Of a stretch of DNA of 10,257 nt, positions 1 to 6,705 are shown piece by piece. The notes beneath the pieces were generated by a model. That model saw nothing but the letters and a program-made list of their open reading frames with translations, had not been told where the DNA came from and did not search any database. The position numbers and the translations under genes are program-made. The first letter of the stretch is position 1. Each line of letters opens with the position of its first letter. The stretch is from Gammaproteobacteria bacterium (GTDB taxonomy: Bacteria; Pseudomonadota; Gammaproteobacteria; Pseudomonadales; Pseudomonadaceae), in NCBI GenBank assembly GCA_012735335.1, contig JAAYHO010000183.1, forward strand, positions 1-10,257. The letters run 5' to 3'.

Positions 1-2
1 CT

Positions 3-308
3 GTCATCACCCTTGAGCCCAAGTTGGAACAGATATTGCTTCAGAGTATGCAGAAGGCCGGGCAAGGTAACGATGACGGCATTCTGTTGGAGCCGGGTAT
101 GGCGGAGCAGCTGCAGCGCTCACTGGCAGACATGGTTCAGCGCCAGGAAATGCAGGGCAAGCCGGCGATTCTGCTGGTGGCAGGGCCGATCCGCAACATG
201 ATGGCGCGTTTCGTGCGCTACGCGGCCCCCGGCGCCCAGGTACTGTCCTACCAGGAAATACCGGACAGCAAGCAGGTCACCATCGTTGCTACCGTCGGAC
301 AGAATTGA
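3..308 (+). CDS. flhA: Flagellar export-gate protein FlhA, C-terminal end (5' partial)
   Basis: The first complete codon in frame is at base 3, and the frame runs open to a TGA at 306-308, giving 101 residues. The upstream part of the gene lies outside the window. The residues read VITLEPKLEQILLQSMQ at the start and end in a QVTIVATVGQN-type tail, which matches the last cytoplasmic subdomain of FlhA. FlhA is the roughly 700-residue membrane protein that forms the nonameric ring of the flagellar type III export gate; its cytoplasmic C-terminal domain docks export chaperones and late substrates. No membrane segments are expected in this fragment and none are seen. The next gene, flhF, starts 23 bases after the stop, which fits an flhA-flhF transcript. 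Family assignment rests on recognised sequence and on the gene order. Confidence 0.93.
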   Translation, partial: VITLEPKLEQILLQSMQKAGQGNDDGILLEPGMAEQLQRSLADMVQRQEMQGKPAILLVAGPIRNMMARFVRYAAPGAQVLSYQEIPDSKQVTIVATVGQN

Positions 309-331
309 TTTACACAGGGTGAGGTCAGGCC

Positions 332-1687
332 ATGAGAGTAAAACGGTATTTCGCAGCAGATATGCGTTCGGCCATGAAACTGGTACGCGATGAGATGGGT
401 CCCGAGGCCTCGATCATCGCCAATCGCCGGGTGGCCGGCGGCATCGAGCTGACCGCCGCGCTGGACTATGAAGCGCCGCGCCTGACGCCGCCCACCCCCG
501 GGCTGGATGCCGAGCTGAAGAAGACTCAGGAGCGCATCATCAGCGCCCGCGCCAGCCTGCAGGCCGGTGAACGCCCCAGCGCCGGCCCCAGCGTCAACCG
601 TCAATTGTTTGGTGACAGCACCCGCCAGGCTGCCGAGCAGGGCTCATCCGTAGCCCGTGAACTGCTCGACAGGCTGAACAGCGAACGCTCCGCGCCAGAG
701 GCCCAGCCCACCGAAGCGGCCCACTACAGCCAGACAACCGGCAGCGGGGCAGGGGACGGCATGGACGTCATGCGTGCCGAGATTGCCGGACTGCGTGACC
801 TCCTCGAATCCCAGCTCGGTGGCCTGGCCTGGGGTCAGATCAGCCAGCACCAGCCGCGCCAGGCCAGCCTGAGGCGTCGCCTGGTACAGCTGGGCCTGCC
901 GGCCGAGCTGTGCAAGGTGCTGCTGGCCAAGGTCGCGGATGTGTCAGATAACCGTCAGGCCTGGCGTCTGCTGCTGGCGCACCTGGCCCAGGGCATCCCG
1001 GTCATGCGCGAGGAAATGATCGATCAGGGCGGCGTCATCGCCCTGGTCGGCCCCACCGGCGCAGGCAAGACCACCACCCTCGGCAAACTGGCTGCACGTT
1101 ACGTGCTCAAGCACGGCAGTCAGCATGTGGCGCTGGTGACCATGGACACCTACCGTATCGGCGCCCACGAACAACTGCGCACTCTGGGGCGCATCCTCAA
1201 CGTGCCGGTGCGGGTAGTCGACGAGCAGAACAGCCTGAACGACGTGCTGGATGAGTTTGCCGGCAAACGCCTGGTACTGGTCGATACCGCCGGGCTGCAG
1301 GCCCAGGACCCGCAACTGCGCGGTCAACTCAGCGAACTGGCGGCCCAGGGCGAGCGCCTTCGCACCCTGCTGGTACTGGCGGCCACCAGTCAGTACCGGG
1401 TACTCAAGGCGGCATGGCACAATTACCGCAGCTGCGATCTGGCCGGCTGCATCCTGACCAAGGTGGACGAAGCGGGCAGTCTCGGCGAAGCTCTGGGGCT
1501 GGCCATGGAGCAGCGTCTCCCGGTAGCCTATGTGGCTGATGGCCAGCGCATTCCCGACGACCTGTCCAAGGGCGTCGGCCACCAGCTGGTCAGCCGCGCC
1601 GTAGGTCTGATCGGTAATGAGGTTGCTGAGGATCAAACCATGGCAGATGTTTTTGCCGGTATACTTCACACTCAGCGCGCAAGTTAA
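332..1687 (+). CDS. flhF: Flagellar biosynthesis GTPase FlhF (SRP-family)
   Basis: This 451-residue protein is an SRP/FtsY-family GTPase that marks the cell pole for assembly of a polar flagellum. The N-terminal B domain starts MRVKRYFAADMRSAMKLVRDEMG, which is typical of FlhF. A poorly conserved Ala/Gln/Ser-rich linker follows (about residues 60-150). An N-domain-like helical region leads into the G domain. Visible GTPase motifs are the P-loop GPTGAGKTTT (240-249, Lys246), DTYRIGA (272-278, the G2/insertion region), DTAG (318-321, G3) and TKVDEAG (376-382, G4). The ATG at 332 follows a GAGG at 321-324 with seven bases between, and the P. aeruginosa protein begins in the same way. The gene sits directly before fleN, its functional antagonist in setting polar flagellar number. 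It is slightly longer than the P. aeruginosa protein as I remember it (about 430 residues), and the excess is probably in the linker. All motifs are intact. Confidence 0.96.
   Translation: MRVKRYFAADMRSAMKLVRDEMGPEASIIANRRVAGGIELTAALDYEAPRLTPPTPGLDAELKKTQERIISARASLQAGERPSAGPSVNRQLFGDSTRQAAEQGSSVARELLDRLNSERSAPEAQPTEAAHYSQTTGSGAGDGMDVMRAEIAGLRDLLESQLGGLAWGQISQHQPRQASLRRRLVQLGLPAELCKVLLAKVADVSDNRQAWRLLLAHLAQGIPVMREEMIDQGGVIALVGPTGAGKTTTLGKLAARYVLKHGSQHVALVTMDTYRIGAHEQLRTLGRILNVPVRVVDEQNSLNDVLDEFAGKRLVLVDTAGLQAQDPQLRGQLSELAAQGERLRTLLVLAATSQYRVLKAAWHNYRSCDLAGCILTKVDEAGSLGEALGLAMEQRLPVAYVADGQRIPDDLSKGVGHQLVSRAVGLIGNEVAEDQTMADVFAGILHTQRAS
1415..1430 (+). promoter_or_regulatory. Possible internal sigma-54 (RpoN) promoter inside flhF
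   Basis: TGGCAC at 1415-1420 is a full match to the core of the -24 element. It is followed, with the required ten bases between GG and GC, by CCGCA at 1426-1430, which keeps the essential GC of the -12 element but lacks the two preceding T residues. Flagellar class II genes of Pseudomonas use RpoN with FleQ, so a start feeding fleN and fliA would make sense. The site lies inside conserved flhF coding sequence, however, and is almost 300 bases before fleN, so chance is a real alternative. I did not identify a FleQ site. Confidence 0.22.
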
Positions 1688-1713
1688 TGACTGGATAAGG
1701 GCGACAGATACAG

Positions 1714-2535
1714 ATGGGCAATCAATCGGTACAGGTAATTGCAGTCACCGGCGGCAAGGGCGGCGTTGGCAAGACCAACGTATCGGTCAATCTGGCCATG
1801 GCCCTGGCCGAGCTGGGCCGTCGCGTAGTGCTGATGGATGCCGACCTGGGATTGGCCAACGTCGACGTACAACTGGGCCTGCGCCCCCGTGCCACCCTGG
1901 CCGACGTACTGGCCGGTGAATGTGAGCTGCGCGATGTCATGGTGCAGGGCCCGGGGGGCATCCGCATTGTCCCGGCCGCCTCCGGCGCAGCGGACATGGT
2001 CAACCTCGGGCAGCGTGAGCACGCCGGGCTGATCCAGGCCTTCAGTGACATTGGTGACGAGCTGGACGTACTGCTGATCGACACCGCTGCCGGTATCGGC
2101 GACTCGGTGGTCAGCTTCGTTCGCGCCGCCCAGGAAGTGATAGTGGTGGTCTGCGACGAGCCGACCTCGATCACCGACGCCTACGCACTGATCAAACTGC
2201 TCAGCCGTGACCACGGCGTCACCCGCTTCCGGGTGCTGGCCAACATGGTGCACAGCCCCCAGGAAGGGCACAACGTATTCAACAAGCTGCTGCAGGTTAC
2301 CGACCGCTTTCTGGATGTGGCCCTGCAGTACGTCGGTGCCGTGCCCTACGACGAGTCGGTACGCAAGGCCGCACAGAAGCAGCGCGCCACCTTCGACCTC
2401 TTTCCACGCAGCAAGATCTCCCTGGCGATTCGTACAATCGCCCGCAAGGTCGACGCCTGGCCGTTACCCTCGACCCCGCGCGGGCATCTCGAATTCTTCA
2501 TCGAACGACTGGTACAGCGGACCGGAACTCCATGA
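1714..2535 (+). CDS. fleN: Flagellar number regulator FleN (MinD/ParA-like ATPase, FlhG)
   Basis: FleN (FlhG/YlxH) is a MinD-type ATPase. In Pseudomonas it dimerises with ATP, restrains the master activator FleQ, and so limits the cell to one polar flagellum. The 273-residue product shows the deviant Walker A GGKGGVGKT (13-21; signature Lys15, Lys20), the A' motif DADLGLANVD (from 42, Asp42/Asp44) and Walker B LDVLLIDTAAG (117-127, Asp123). The C-terminal end reads GHLEFFIERLVQR, as in Pseudomonas FleN. An in-frame TAA at 1696-1698 limits how far upstream translation can begin, so ATG 1714 is effectively the only normal start. Its ribosome site is poor: an AAGG at 1697-1700 is rather distant. 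Translation may be coupled to flhF, which stops 26 bases before. The stop codon overlaps the fliA start (ATGA), pointing to coupled FleN-FliA synthesis. Confidence 0.96.
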   Translation: MGNQSVQVIAVTGGKGGVGKTNVSVNLAMALAELGRRVVLMDADLGLANVDVQLGLRPRATLADVLAGECELRDVMVQGPGGIRIVPAASGAADMVNLGQREHAGLIQAFSDIGDELDVLLIDTAAGIGDSVVSFVRAAQEVIVVVCDEPTSITDAYALIKLLSRDHGVTRFRVLANMVHSPQEGHNVFNKLLQVTDRFLDVALQYVGAVPYDESVRKAAQKQRATFDLFPRSKISLAIRTIARKVDAWPLPSTPRGHLEFFIERLVQRTGTP

Positions 2536-3272
2536 TGAGCGGAGCCTCAAGTGGTGCCAATACCTACGCACGCGCGGCCGGGTCGGCCAGCGCCCAGGAC
2601 CAGCTGGTGCAGGACTATGCCCCGCTGGTCAAGCGTATTGCCTATCACATGCTCGCCCGGCTGCCGGCCAGCGTCCAGGTCGACGACCTGATCCAGGCCG
2701 GGATGATCGGCCTGCTCGAAGCCTCCCGCAAATTCGATCATGGCAAGGGTGCCAGCTTCGAAACCTACGCCGGTATCCGCATCCGTGGGGCCATGCTCGA
2801 CGACGTACGCAAGGGCGACTGGGCGCCGCGTTCGGTGCACCGCAACAGCCGTCTGGTCAGCGCAGCCATCCGCAGCGTTGAAGCCCGATTGGGCCGCGAC
2901 GCTAAAGATAGCGAGGTTGCAGCCGAATTGGAGATGAGCCTCGAAGAATATTACGCGATCCTCAATGATACGGCTGGCAGCAGGCTGTTCAGCTTCGACG
3001 AGTTGCTGGAAGCCGGCGCACCGGGAGAGATCGGCTCCGAAGCAGAACCCTTCGAAGGGCTGCAGGACAGTCGCTTTCGCATCGCTCTGGCCGAAGCCAT
3101 CGACAAGCTGCCCGAACGCGAGCGTCTGGTCCTGTCCCTGTATTACGACGAGGAACTGAATCTCAAGGAAATCGGCGCCGTACTGGGCGTCAGCGAGTCG
3201 AGAGTGAGCCAGCTGCACAGCCAGTGCGCCGCCCGGATACGGGCACGTATGGCCGACTGGCGTGATCATTGA
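2532..3272 (+). CDS. fliA: Flagellar sigma factor FliA (sigma-28)
   Basis: FliA is the sigma-28 factor that directs RNA polymerase to late flagellar and chemotaxis promoters and is held in check by FlgM. The 246-residue protein has sigma region 2 at about 22-102, including VDDLIQAGMIGLLEASRKFD (core binding) and the GIRIRGAMLDDVRKGDWAPRS stretch (2.3-2.4). Region 3 is around 105-155. Region 4 starts near 183, with LPERERLVLSLYYDEELN and the helix-turn-helix LKEIGAVLGVSESRVSQLH (211-229), which reads the -35 element. Region 1.1 is absent, as is normal for this family. Two adjacent ATG codons (2532 and 2535) could serve. The first overlaps the fleN stop as ATGA, and a weak GGA at 2524-2526 precedes it. 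The length agrees with known FliA proteins. Confidence 0.97.
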   Translation: MMSGASSGANTYARAAGSASAQDQLVQDYAPLVKRIAYHMLARLPASVQVDDLIQAGMIGLLEASRKFDHGKGASFETYAGIRIRGAMLDDVRKGDWAPRSVHRNSRLVSAAIRSVEARLGRDAKDSEVAAELEMSLEEYYAILNDTAGSRLFSFDELLEAGAPGEIGSEAEPFEGLQDSRFRIALAEAIDKLPERERLVLSLYYDEELNLKEIGAVLGVSESRVSQLHSQCAARIRARMADWRDH

Positions 3273-3313
3273 ATTCCTCTCCAGGCCCTAACGGTCGGAG
3301 ATAGCGGTTTCGC

Positions 3314-3336
3314 GGAGTGCGCCATGGACGCACTTC
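3314..3336 (+). promoter_or_regulatory. Hairpin in the fliA-cheY intergenic gap
   Basis: GGAGTGCG at 3314-3321 can pair with CGCACTTC at 3329-3336, giving eight base pairs (one G-U) around a seven-base CCATGGA loop. The core six pairs are a perfect inverted repeat. The downstream sequence has only scattered T residues, so this is not a convincing intrinsic terminator. It ends 13 bases before the cheY ribosome site and could instead be a processing site, an attenuator or an RNA-stability element separating fliA from cheY. The rest of the 87-base gap shows no promoter that I could recognise. Confidence 0.45.
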
Positions 3337-3349
3337 TTCAGGTTTGAAC

Positions 3350-3355
3350 GGAGGT
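3350..3355 (+). promoter_or_regulatory. Strong ribosome binding site supporting the TTG start of cheY
   Basis: GGAGGT is a near-perfect Shine-Dalgarno sequence. It lies four bases before TTG 3360 and 16 bases before the first in-frame ATG (3372). The spacing is short but acceptable for the TTG and too long for the ATG, so it argues for initiation at TTG. Confidence 0.7.
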
Positions 3356-3359
3356 CGAA

Positions 3360-3749
3360 TTGGACAAGAACATGAAAATACTCATCGTCGATGATTTCTC
3401 GACGATGAGGCGCATCATCAAGAACCTGCTGCGCGACCTTGGCTTTACCAACACCGCCGAGGCGGATGACGGCACCACCGCGCTGCCGATGCTGCACAGC
3501 GGTAACTTTGACTTCCTGGTGACCGACTGGAACATGCCGGGCATGAGCGGCATCGACCTGCTGCGTGCAGTACGGGCGGACGAGCGCCTCAAGCACCTGC
3601 CGGTGCTCATGGTCACCGCCGAGGCCAAGCGCGACCAGATCATCGAAGCGGCACAGGCCGGGGTCAACGGCTATGTGGTCAAGCCCTTTACCGCCCAGGC
3701 GCTCAAGGAAAAGATTGAAAAGGTCTTTGAGCGCATCGAGGCCAAGTGA
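3360..3749 (+). CDS. cheY: Chemotaxis response regulator CheY
   Basis: CheY is the single-domain receiver that, when phosphorylated by CheA, binds FliM/FliN at the flagellar switch and changes rotation. With the TTG start it has 129 residues. Receiver hallmarks are the acidic pair Asp11/Asp12, the phospho-acceptor Asp56 in LVTDWNMPG, the switch Thr86 in LMVTAEAK, Tyr105 and the conserved Lys108 in VVKPF. Trp57 next to the phosphorylation site matches Trp58 of the E. coli protein. The start is a choice: TTG 3360 follows GGAGGT, whereas ATG 3372 would give MKILIVDDF, the start I recall for P. aeruginosa CheY. The TTG adds only four residues (MDKN). The stop overlaps a GTG that could open the cheZ frame. 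It lies directly before its phosphatase gene cheZ. Confidence 0.95.
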   Translation: MDKNMKILIVDDFSTMRRIIKNLLRDLGFTNTAEADDGTTALPMLHSGNFDFLVTDWNMPGMSGIDLLRAVRADERLKHLPVLMVTAEAKRDQIIEAAQAGVNGYVVKPFTAQALKEKIEKVFERIEAK

Positions 3750-3753
3750 AACC

Positions 3754-3758
3754 GGGGG
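3754..3758 (+). promoter_or_regulatory. G-rich ribosome binding site favouring ATG 3764 for cheZ
   Basis: GGGGG ends five bases before ATG 3764. The alternative GTG at 3746, which overlaps the cheY stop codon, has only GAGG at 3738-3741 four bases upstream. The stronger codon and usual spacing favour 3764. Confidence 0.45.
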
Positions 3759-3763
3759 CAGCT

Positions 3764-4561
3764 ATGGTACTCAATGGTAATCCCGGTCAGATGACCGCCG
3801 ACGAATTCGAAGATTCGCTCAAGAGCAATGCGCACAAACTGGTGGAGCGTCTGGAAGAGGGCGACTACCGCGAAGCGGTGCGGGTCATCCATGAAATCAA
3901 CCAGGCCCGCGACCGGGGGCTGTATTACGAAGTGGGTCGGCTGACCCGGGCGCTGCATAACTCGATCGTCAATTTTCAGACCGACACCGCACGTTCCTTC
4001 GGCTCCGACACCATCGAGCACTCCAAGATCACCGACGCCTCCGACCGCCTGGATTACGTGGTCAAACTGACTGACAAGGCCGCCAACCGCACCATGGACC
4101 TGGTCGAGAGCAGCGCCCCGGTGGTCGCCGAGCTGGGCCAGGAGGCCGCCGAGCTGCGCCGCGACTGGCAACGCCTGCAACGCCGGGAAATGTCCGCCGA
4201 TGAATTCCGCGAGCTGTCGCGCAACATCGTGGCCTTCCTCGAACGCAGCGAGCAGCAGAGCGGCGAAGTCTCGCGCAACCTCAATGACATTCTCATGGCC
4301 CAGGATTACCAGGACCTGACCGGCCAGGTGATCAAGCGCGTCATCACTCTGGTTCACGACGTCGAGGAAAGCCTGCTGAATCTGGTGCGCATGGCCGGAC
4401 AGGTTGATCGCATCGCCGGCATTGATCATGAACTTCCGGAGCTTGGGGAAAATAAAGCCTCACCCGAGGCTGAAGGTCCGCAGATTCATGCCGATAAGAG
4501 GGTTGATGTAGTGTCGGGGCAGGATGAGGTCGACGACCTCCTGTCCAGTCTGGGGTTCTGA
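3764..4561 (+). CDS. cheZ: CheY-P phosphatase CheZ
   Basis: CheZ is a dimeric long-hairpin helical protein that removes the phosphoryl group from CheY and so ends the signal. From ATG 3764 the protein has 265 residues. The catalytic segment reads LMAQDYQDLTGQVIKR; Asp184 and Gln188 of DLTGQ correspond to E. coli Asp143 and the catalytic Gln147. The tail ends DEVDDLLSSLGF, the acidic amphipathic peptide that tethers CheZ to CheY. The N-terminal half (about 20-110) is helical and carries the family's NQARDRGLYYEVGRLTRALH stretch. An upstream GTG at 3746 would add six residues, and ATG 3791 is a shorter option. The gene follows cheY by 14 bases and precedes cheA by 11 bases. Codons 236-245 overlap a candidate sigma-28 promoter for cheA. 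Confidence 0.95.
   Translation: MVLNGNPGQMTADEFEDSLKSNAHKLVERLEEGDYREAVRVIHEINQARDRGLYYEVGRLTRALHNSIVNFQTDTARSFGSDTIEHSKITDASDRLDYVVKLTDKAANRTMDLVESSAPVVAELGQEAAELRRDWQRLQRREMSADEFRELSRNIVAFLERSEQQSGEVSRNLNDILMAQDYQDLTGQVIKRVITLVHDVEESLLNLVRMAGQVDRIAGIDHELPELGENKASPEAEGPQIHADKRVDVVSGQDEVDDLLSSLGF
4471..4497 (+). promoter_or_regulatory. Candidate sigma-28 (FliA) promoter for cheA and downstream genes, inside the cheZ 3' end
   Basis: GCCGATAA at 4490-4497 matches all eight bases of the sigma-28 -10 element. TGAAGGTC at 4471-4478 matches five of eight bases of the -35 element (TAAAGTTT), and the 11-base spacer is exactly the consensus length. A transcript would begin near 4504, giving a leader of about 68 bases before the cheA ATG at 4573. 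cheA, cheB, motC and motD are late, FliA-dependent genes in Pseudomonas as I recall the hierarchy, and fliA itself is 1.2 kb upstream. The -10 octamer also encodes Ala-Asp-Lys of CheZ, and GCCGAT is a common codon pair in this GC-rich DNA, so the -35 and the position carry the argument. Confidence 0.6.
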
Positions 4562-4572
4562 GGGAGTGGCAA

Positions 4573-6696
4573 ATGAGCTTTGATGCGGACGAAGAGATTC
4601 TTCAGGATTTTCTGGTGGAAGCCGGAGAAATCCTCGAACTGCTGTCGGAACAGCTGGTAGAACTGGAAAACCGTCCCAGTGATGCGGATCTGCTCAATGC
4701 CATCTTTCGCGGCTTCCACACGGTCAAGGGTGGCGCCGGCTTCCTGCAGCTGGATGCCCTGGTCACCTGCTGCCATATCGCCGAAAACGTCTTCGACATC
4801 CTGCGCAAGGGTGAACGGCAGGTAGACGCCGAACTGATGGACGTGGTGCTGCAGGCGCTGGATACCGTCAACAGCATGTTTGCCGAGGTGCGCGACGGCC
4901 AGCAGCCGACCCCCGCCGAGCCCGACCTGCTGGAAGCCCTGTCCGCCCTGGCACAGCCGGCTGATGCCGAGCCGGAACCCGCCCCGCCCGCTGCCGAGGA
5001 GGCCGCAGCAGTTGAACCGCCTGCCGCAGAGGAGCAGGGCGACGGACCGCTGGCAGGGGATATCACCGACGACGAATTCGAACTGCTGCTGGAAGCGCTG
5101 CACGTGACCCCGGAGCCGTCCGCCGACGCCACCCCGGACGATATCGCGCCATCTGCCGCCAGCGATGAAATCACCGATGACGAGTTCGAAGCGCTGCTCG
5201 ATCAGCTGCACGGCACTGGCAAGGGCCCGGGTGCCCAGCCGGCAGCCAGCACACCAGAGCCTGCAGCCGCAGATTCCTCAGCGGCTGCCGACGACATCAT
5301 CACCGACGATGAATTCGAATCCCTGCTCGATGAGCTGCACGGCGCAGGCAAGGGACCTGGCGCGGCAGTAACCGAACAGCCAGCGGCCGCAGCAACACCC
5401 GCGCCGCCGCCCGCACCGGCTGCTGCCCCGGCCGCCAAGGCCCAGCCAGCTCCCGCCGCCGCAGCCCCGGCCAAGCCCGCTGCCAAACCGGAGCGCCGGG
5501 CCGAGCCCGGTACCGAACCGGTCGCCGCAGAAACCACCGTCCGGGTGGATACCGCGCGCCTGGACGAAATCATGAACATGGTCGGCGAGCTGGTACTGGT
5601 GCGTAACCGTCTGACCCGCATCGGCGGCGGCAGTGAAGACGAAGAGCTGGCCAAGGCCGTAGCCAACCTGGACATGGTTACCGCCGACCTGCAGGCCTCG
5701 GTCATGAAGACCCGCATGCAGCCGATCAAGAAGGTGTTCGGCCGATTCCCCAGGGTCGTGCGCGACCTTTCGCGTAACCTGAAGAAGGAAATCACCCTGC
5801 AGCTGATCGGCGAAGATACCGACCTGGACAAGAACCTGGTCGAAGCCCTGGCCGATCCGCTGGTACACCTGGTGCGCAACTCGGTTGACCATGGCATCGA
5901 AATGCCCGATGAGCGTGAAGCCGCAGGCAAACCCCGCAGCGGCACCATCGAGCTGGCTGCCCGCCAGGAAGGCGACCACATCCTGCTTACCATCACCGAC
6001 GATGGCAAGGGCATGGACGCCGAAGTGCTGCGCGCCAAGGCGGTGGAAAAGGGCATGATGGACAAGGACGCCGCCGAGCGCCTGAGCGAAGGCGAATGCT
6101 TCAACCTGATCCTCGCCGCAGGCTTCTCGACCAAGACCGAAGTATCCGACGTATCCGGTCGCGGCGTCGGCATGGACGTGGTCCGAACGCGCATTTCCCA
6201 GCTCAACGGCACCATCGCCATCGACTCGACCAAAGGCAAGGGCACCCAGATCGCCATCAAGGTGCCCCTGACCCTGGCCATCATGCCGACCCTCATGATC
6301 ATGCTCGGCGACCAGGCCTTTGCCCTGCCGCTGGTCAACGTCAACGAGATCTACAACCTGGACCTGTCGCGCACCAACGTGGTCGACGGCCAGGAAGTCA
6401 TCATAGTAAGGGACAAGGCACTGCCGCTGTTCTGGCTCAAACGCTGGCTCATGCCCAGCGCCAACGGCGAGCTGGACCGCACTGCCGCCAGCGTGGTGAT
6501 CGTTTCGGTTGGCACCCAGCGGGTCGGTTTCGTGGTTGACCAACTGGTCGGCCAGGAAGAAGTAGTCATCAAACCGCTGGGCGGCATGTTGCATGGCACA
6601 GCGGGCATGGCAGGGGCGACTATCACCGGCGACGGCCGCATAGCGCTGATTCTGGACATTCCAGGCCTGCTCAAGCGTTACGCGCGTCGCGGATAG
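4573..6696 (+). CDS. cheA: Chemotaxis histidine kinase CheA
   Basis: CheA is the array kinase: receptor signals through CheW control its autophosphorylation, and it passes phosphate to CheY and CheB. The 707-residue protein begins with an HPt (P1) domain carrying phospho-His49 in FRGFHTVKGGAGF. Residues about 125-316 are low-complexity, Ala/Pro/acidic-rich, with three copies of an ITDDEFExLL motif instead of a recognisable P2 fold. P3 dimerisation follows from about 322 (RLDEIMNMVGELVLVRNRL). The P4 kinase domain has the N box HLVRNSVDHGIE (432-443), G1 DDGKGMD (476-482) and the F/G2 stretch GFSTKTEVSDVSGRGVGMD (517-535). The CheW-like P5 domain fills about 570-705. ATG 4573 follows GGGAG (4562-4566) by six bases. 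The reading frame is intact. It lies between cheZ and cheB, nine bases before the latter. Confidence 0.97.
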   Translation: MSFDADEEILQDFLVEAGEILELLSEQLVELENRPSDADLLNAIFRGFHTVKGGAGFLQLDALVTCCHIAENVFDILRKGERQVDAELMDVVLQALDTVNSMFAEVRDGQQPTPAEPDLLEALSALAQPADAEPEPAPPAAEEAAAVEPPAAEEQGDGPLAGDITDDEFELLLEALHVTPEPSADATPDDIAPSAASDEITDDEFEALLDQLHGTGKGPGAQPAASTPEPAAADSSAAADDIITDDEFESLLDELHGAGKGPGAAVTEQPAAAATPAPPPAPAAAPAAKAQPAPAAAAPAKPAAKPERRAEPGTEPVAAETTVRVDTARLDEIMNMVGELVLVRNRLTRIGGGSEDEELAKAVANLDMVTADLQASVMKTRMQPIKKVFGRFPRVVRDLSRNLKKEITLQLIGEDTDLDKNLVEALADPLVHLVRNSVDHGIEMPDEREAAGKPRSGTIELAARQEGDHILLTITDDGKGMDAEVLRAKAVEKGMMDKDAAERLSEGECFNLILAAGFSTKTEVSDVSGRGVGMDVVRTRISQLNGTIAIDSTKGKGTQIAIKVPLTLAIMPTLMIMLGDQAFALPLVNVNEIYNLDLSRTNVVDGQEVIIVRDKALPLFWLKRWLMPSANGELDRTAASVVIVSVGTQRVGFVVDQLVGQEEVVIKPLGGMLHGTAGMAGATITGDGRIALILDIPGLLKRYARRG
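5059..5361 (+). repeat. Three imperfect tandem motifs (DITDDEFExLLxxLHG) within CheA
   Basis: Three in-frame copies occur at 5059-5103 (residues 163-177), 5167-5232 (199-220) and 5296-5361 (242-263). Each reads I-T-D-D-E-F-E-x-L-L-(D/E)-x-L-H, and copies 2 and 3 continue with G-(T/A)-G-K-G-P-G. They are separated by Ala/Pro/Ser/Asp-rich linkers. The identity is at protein level; the codons differ among copies, so the motif is kept by selection rather than by recent duplication. Each copy predicts a short acidic amphipathic helix, as expected of a docking peptide. The function is inferred: CheY docking in place of P2, or array localisation through ParP. Confidence 0.85.
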
Positions 6697-6705
6697 GAGA
6701 GTCCG

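Noticed and set aside
3269-3313. Promoter for cheY in the fliA-cheY gap (TTGAAT, and GGAGATAG as a sigma-28 -10)
   Set aside because: No -10 hexamer is found at 16-18 bases from TTGAAT, and GGAGATAG is a poor match with no -35 at the right distance.
3314-3345. Intrinsic terminator after fliA
   Set aside because: The hairpin is short and is not followed by a run of T residues, so I list it as a hairpin of unknown role only.
5202-6344. Second long minus-strand frame (380 codons) in cheA
   Set aside because: The Ser/Arg/Ala-rich translation is the mirror of cheA codon bias, with no domain or ribosome site. It is a shadow frame.
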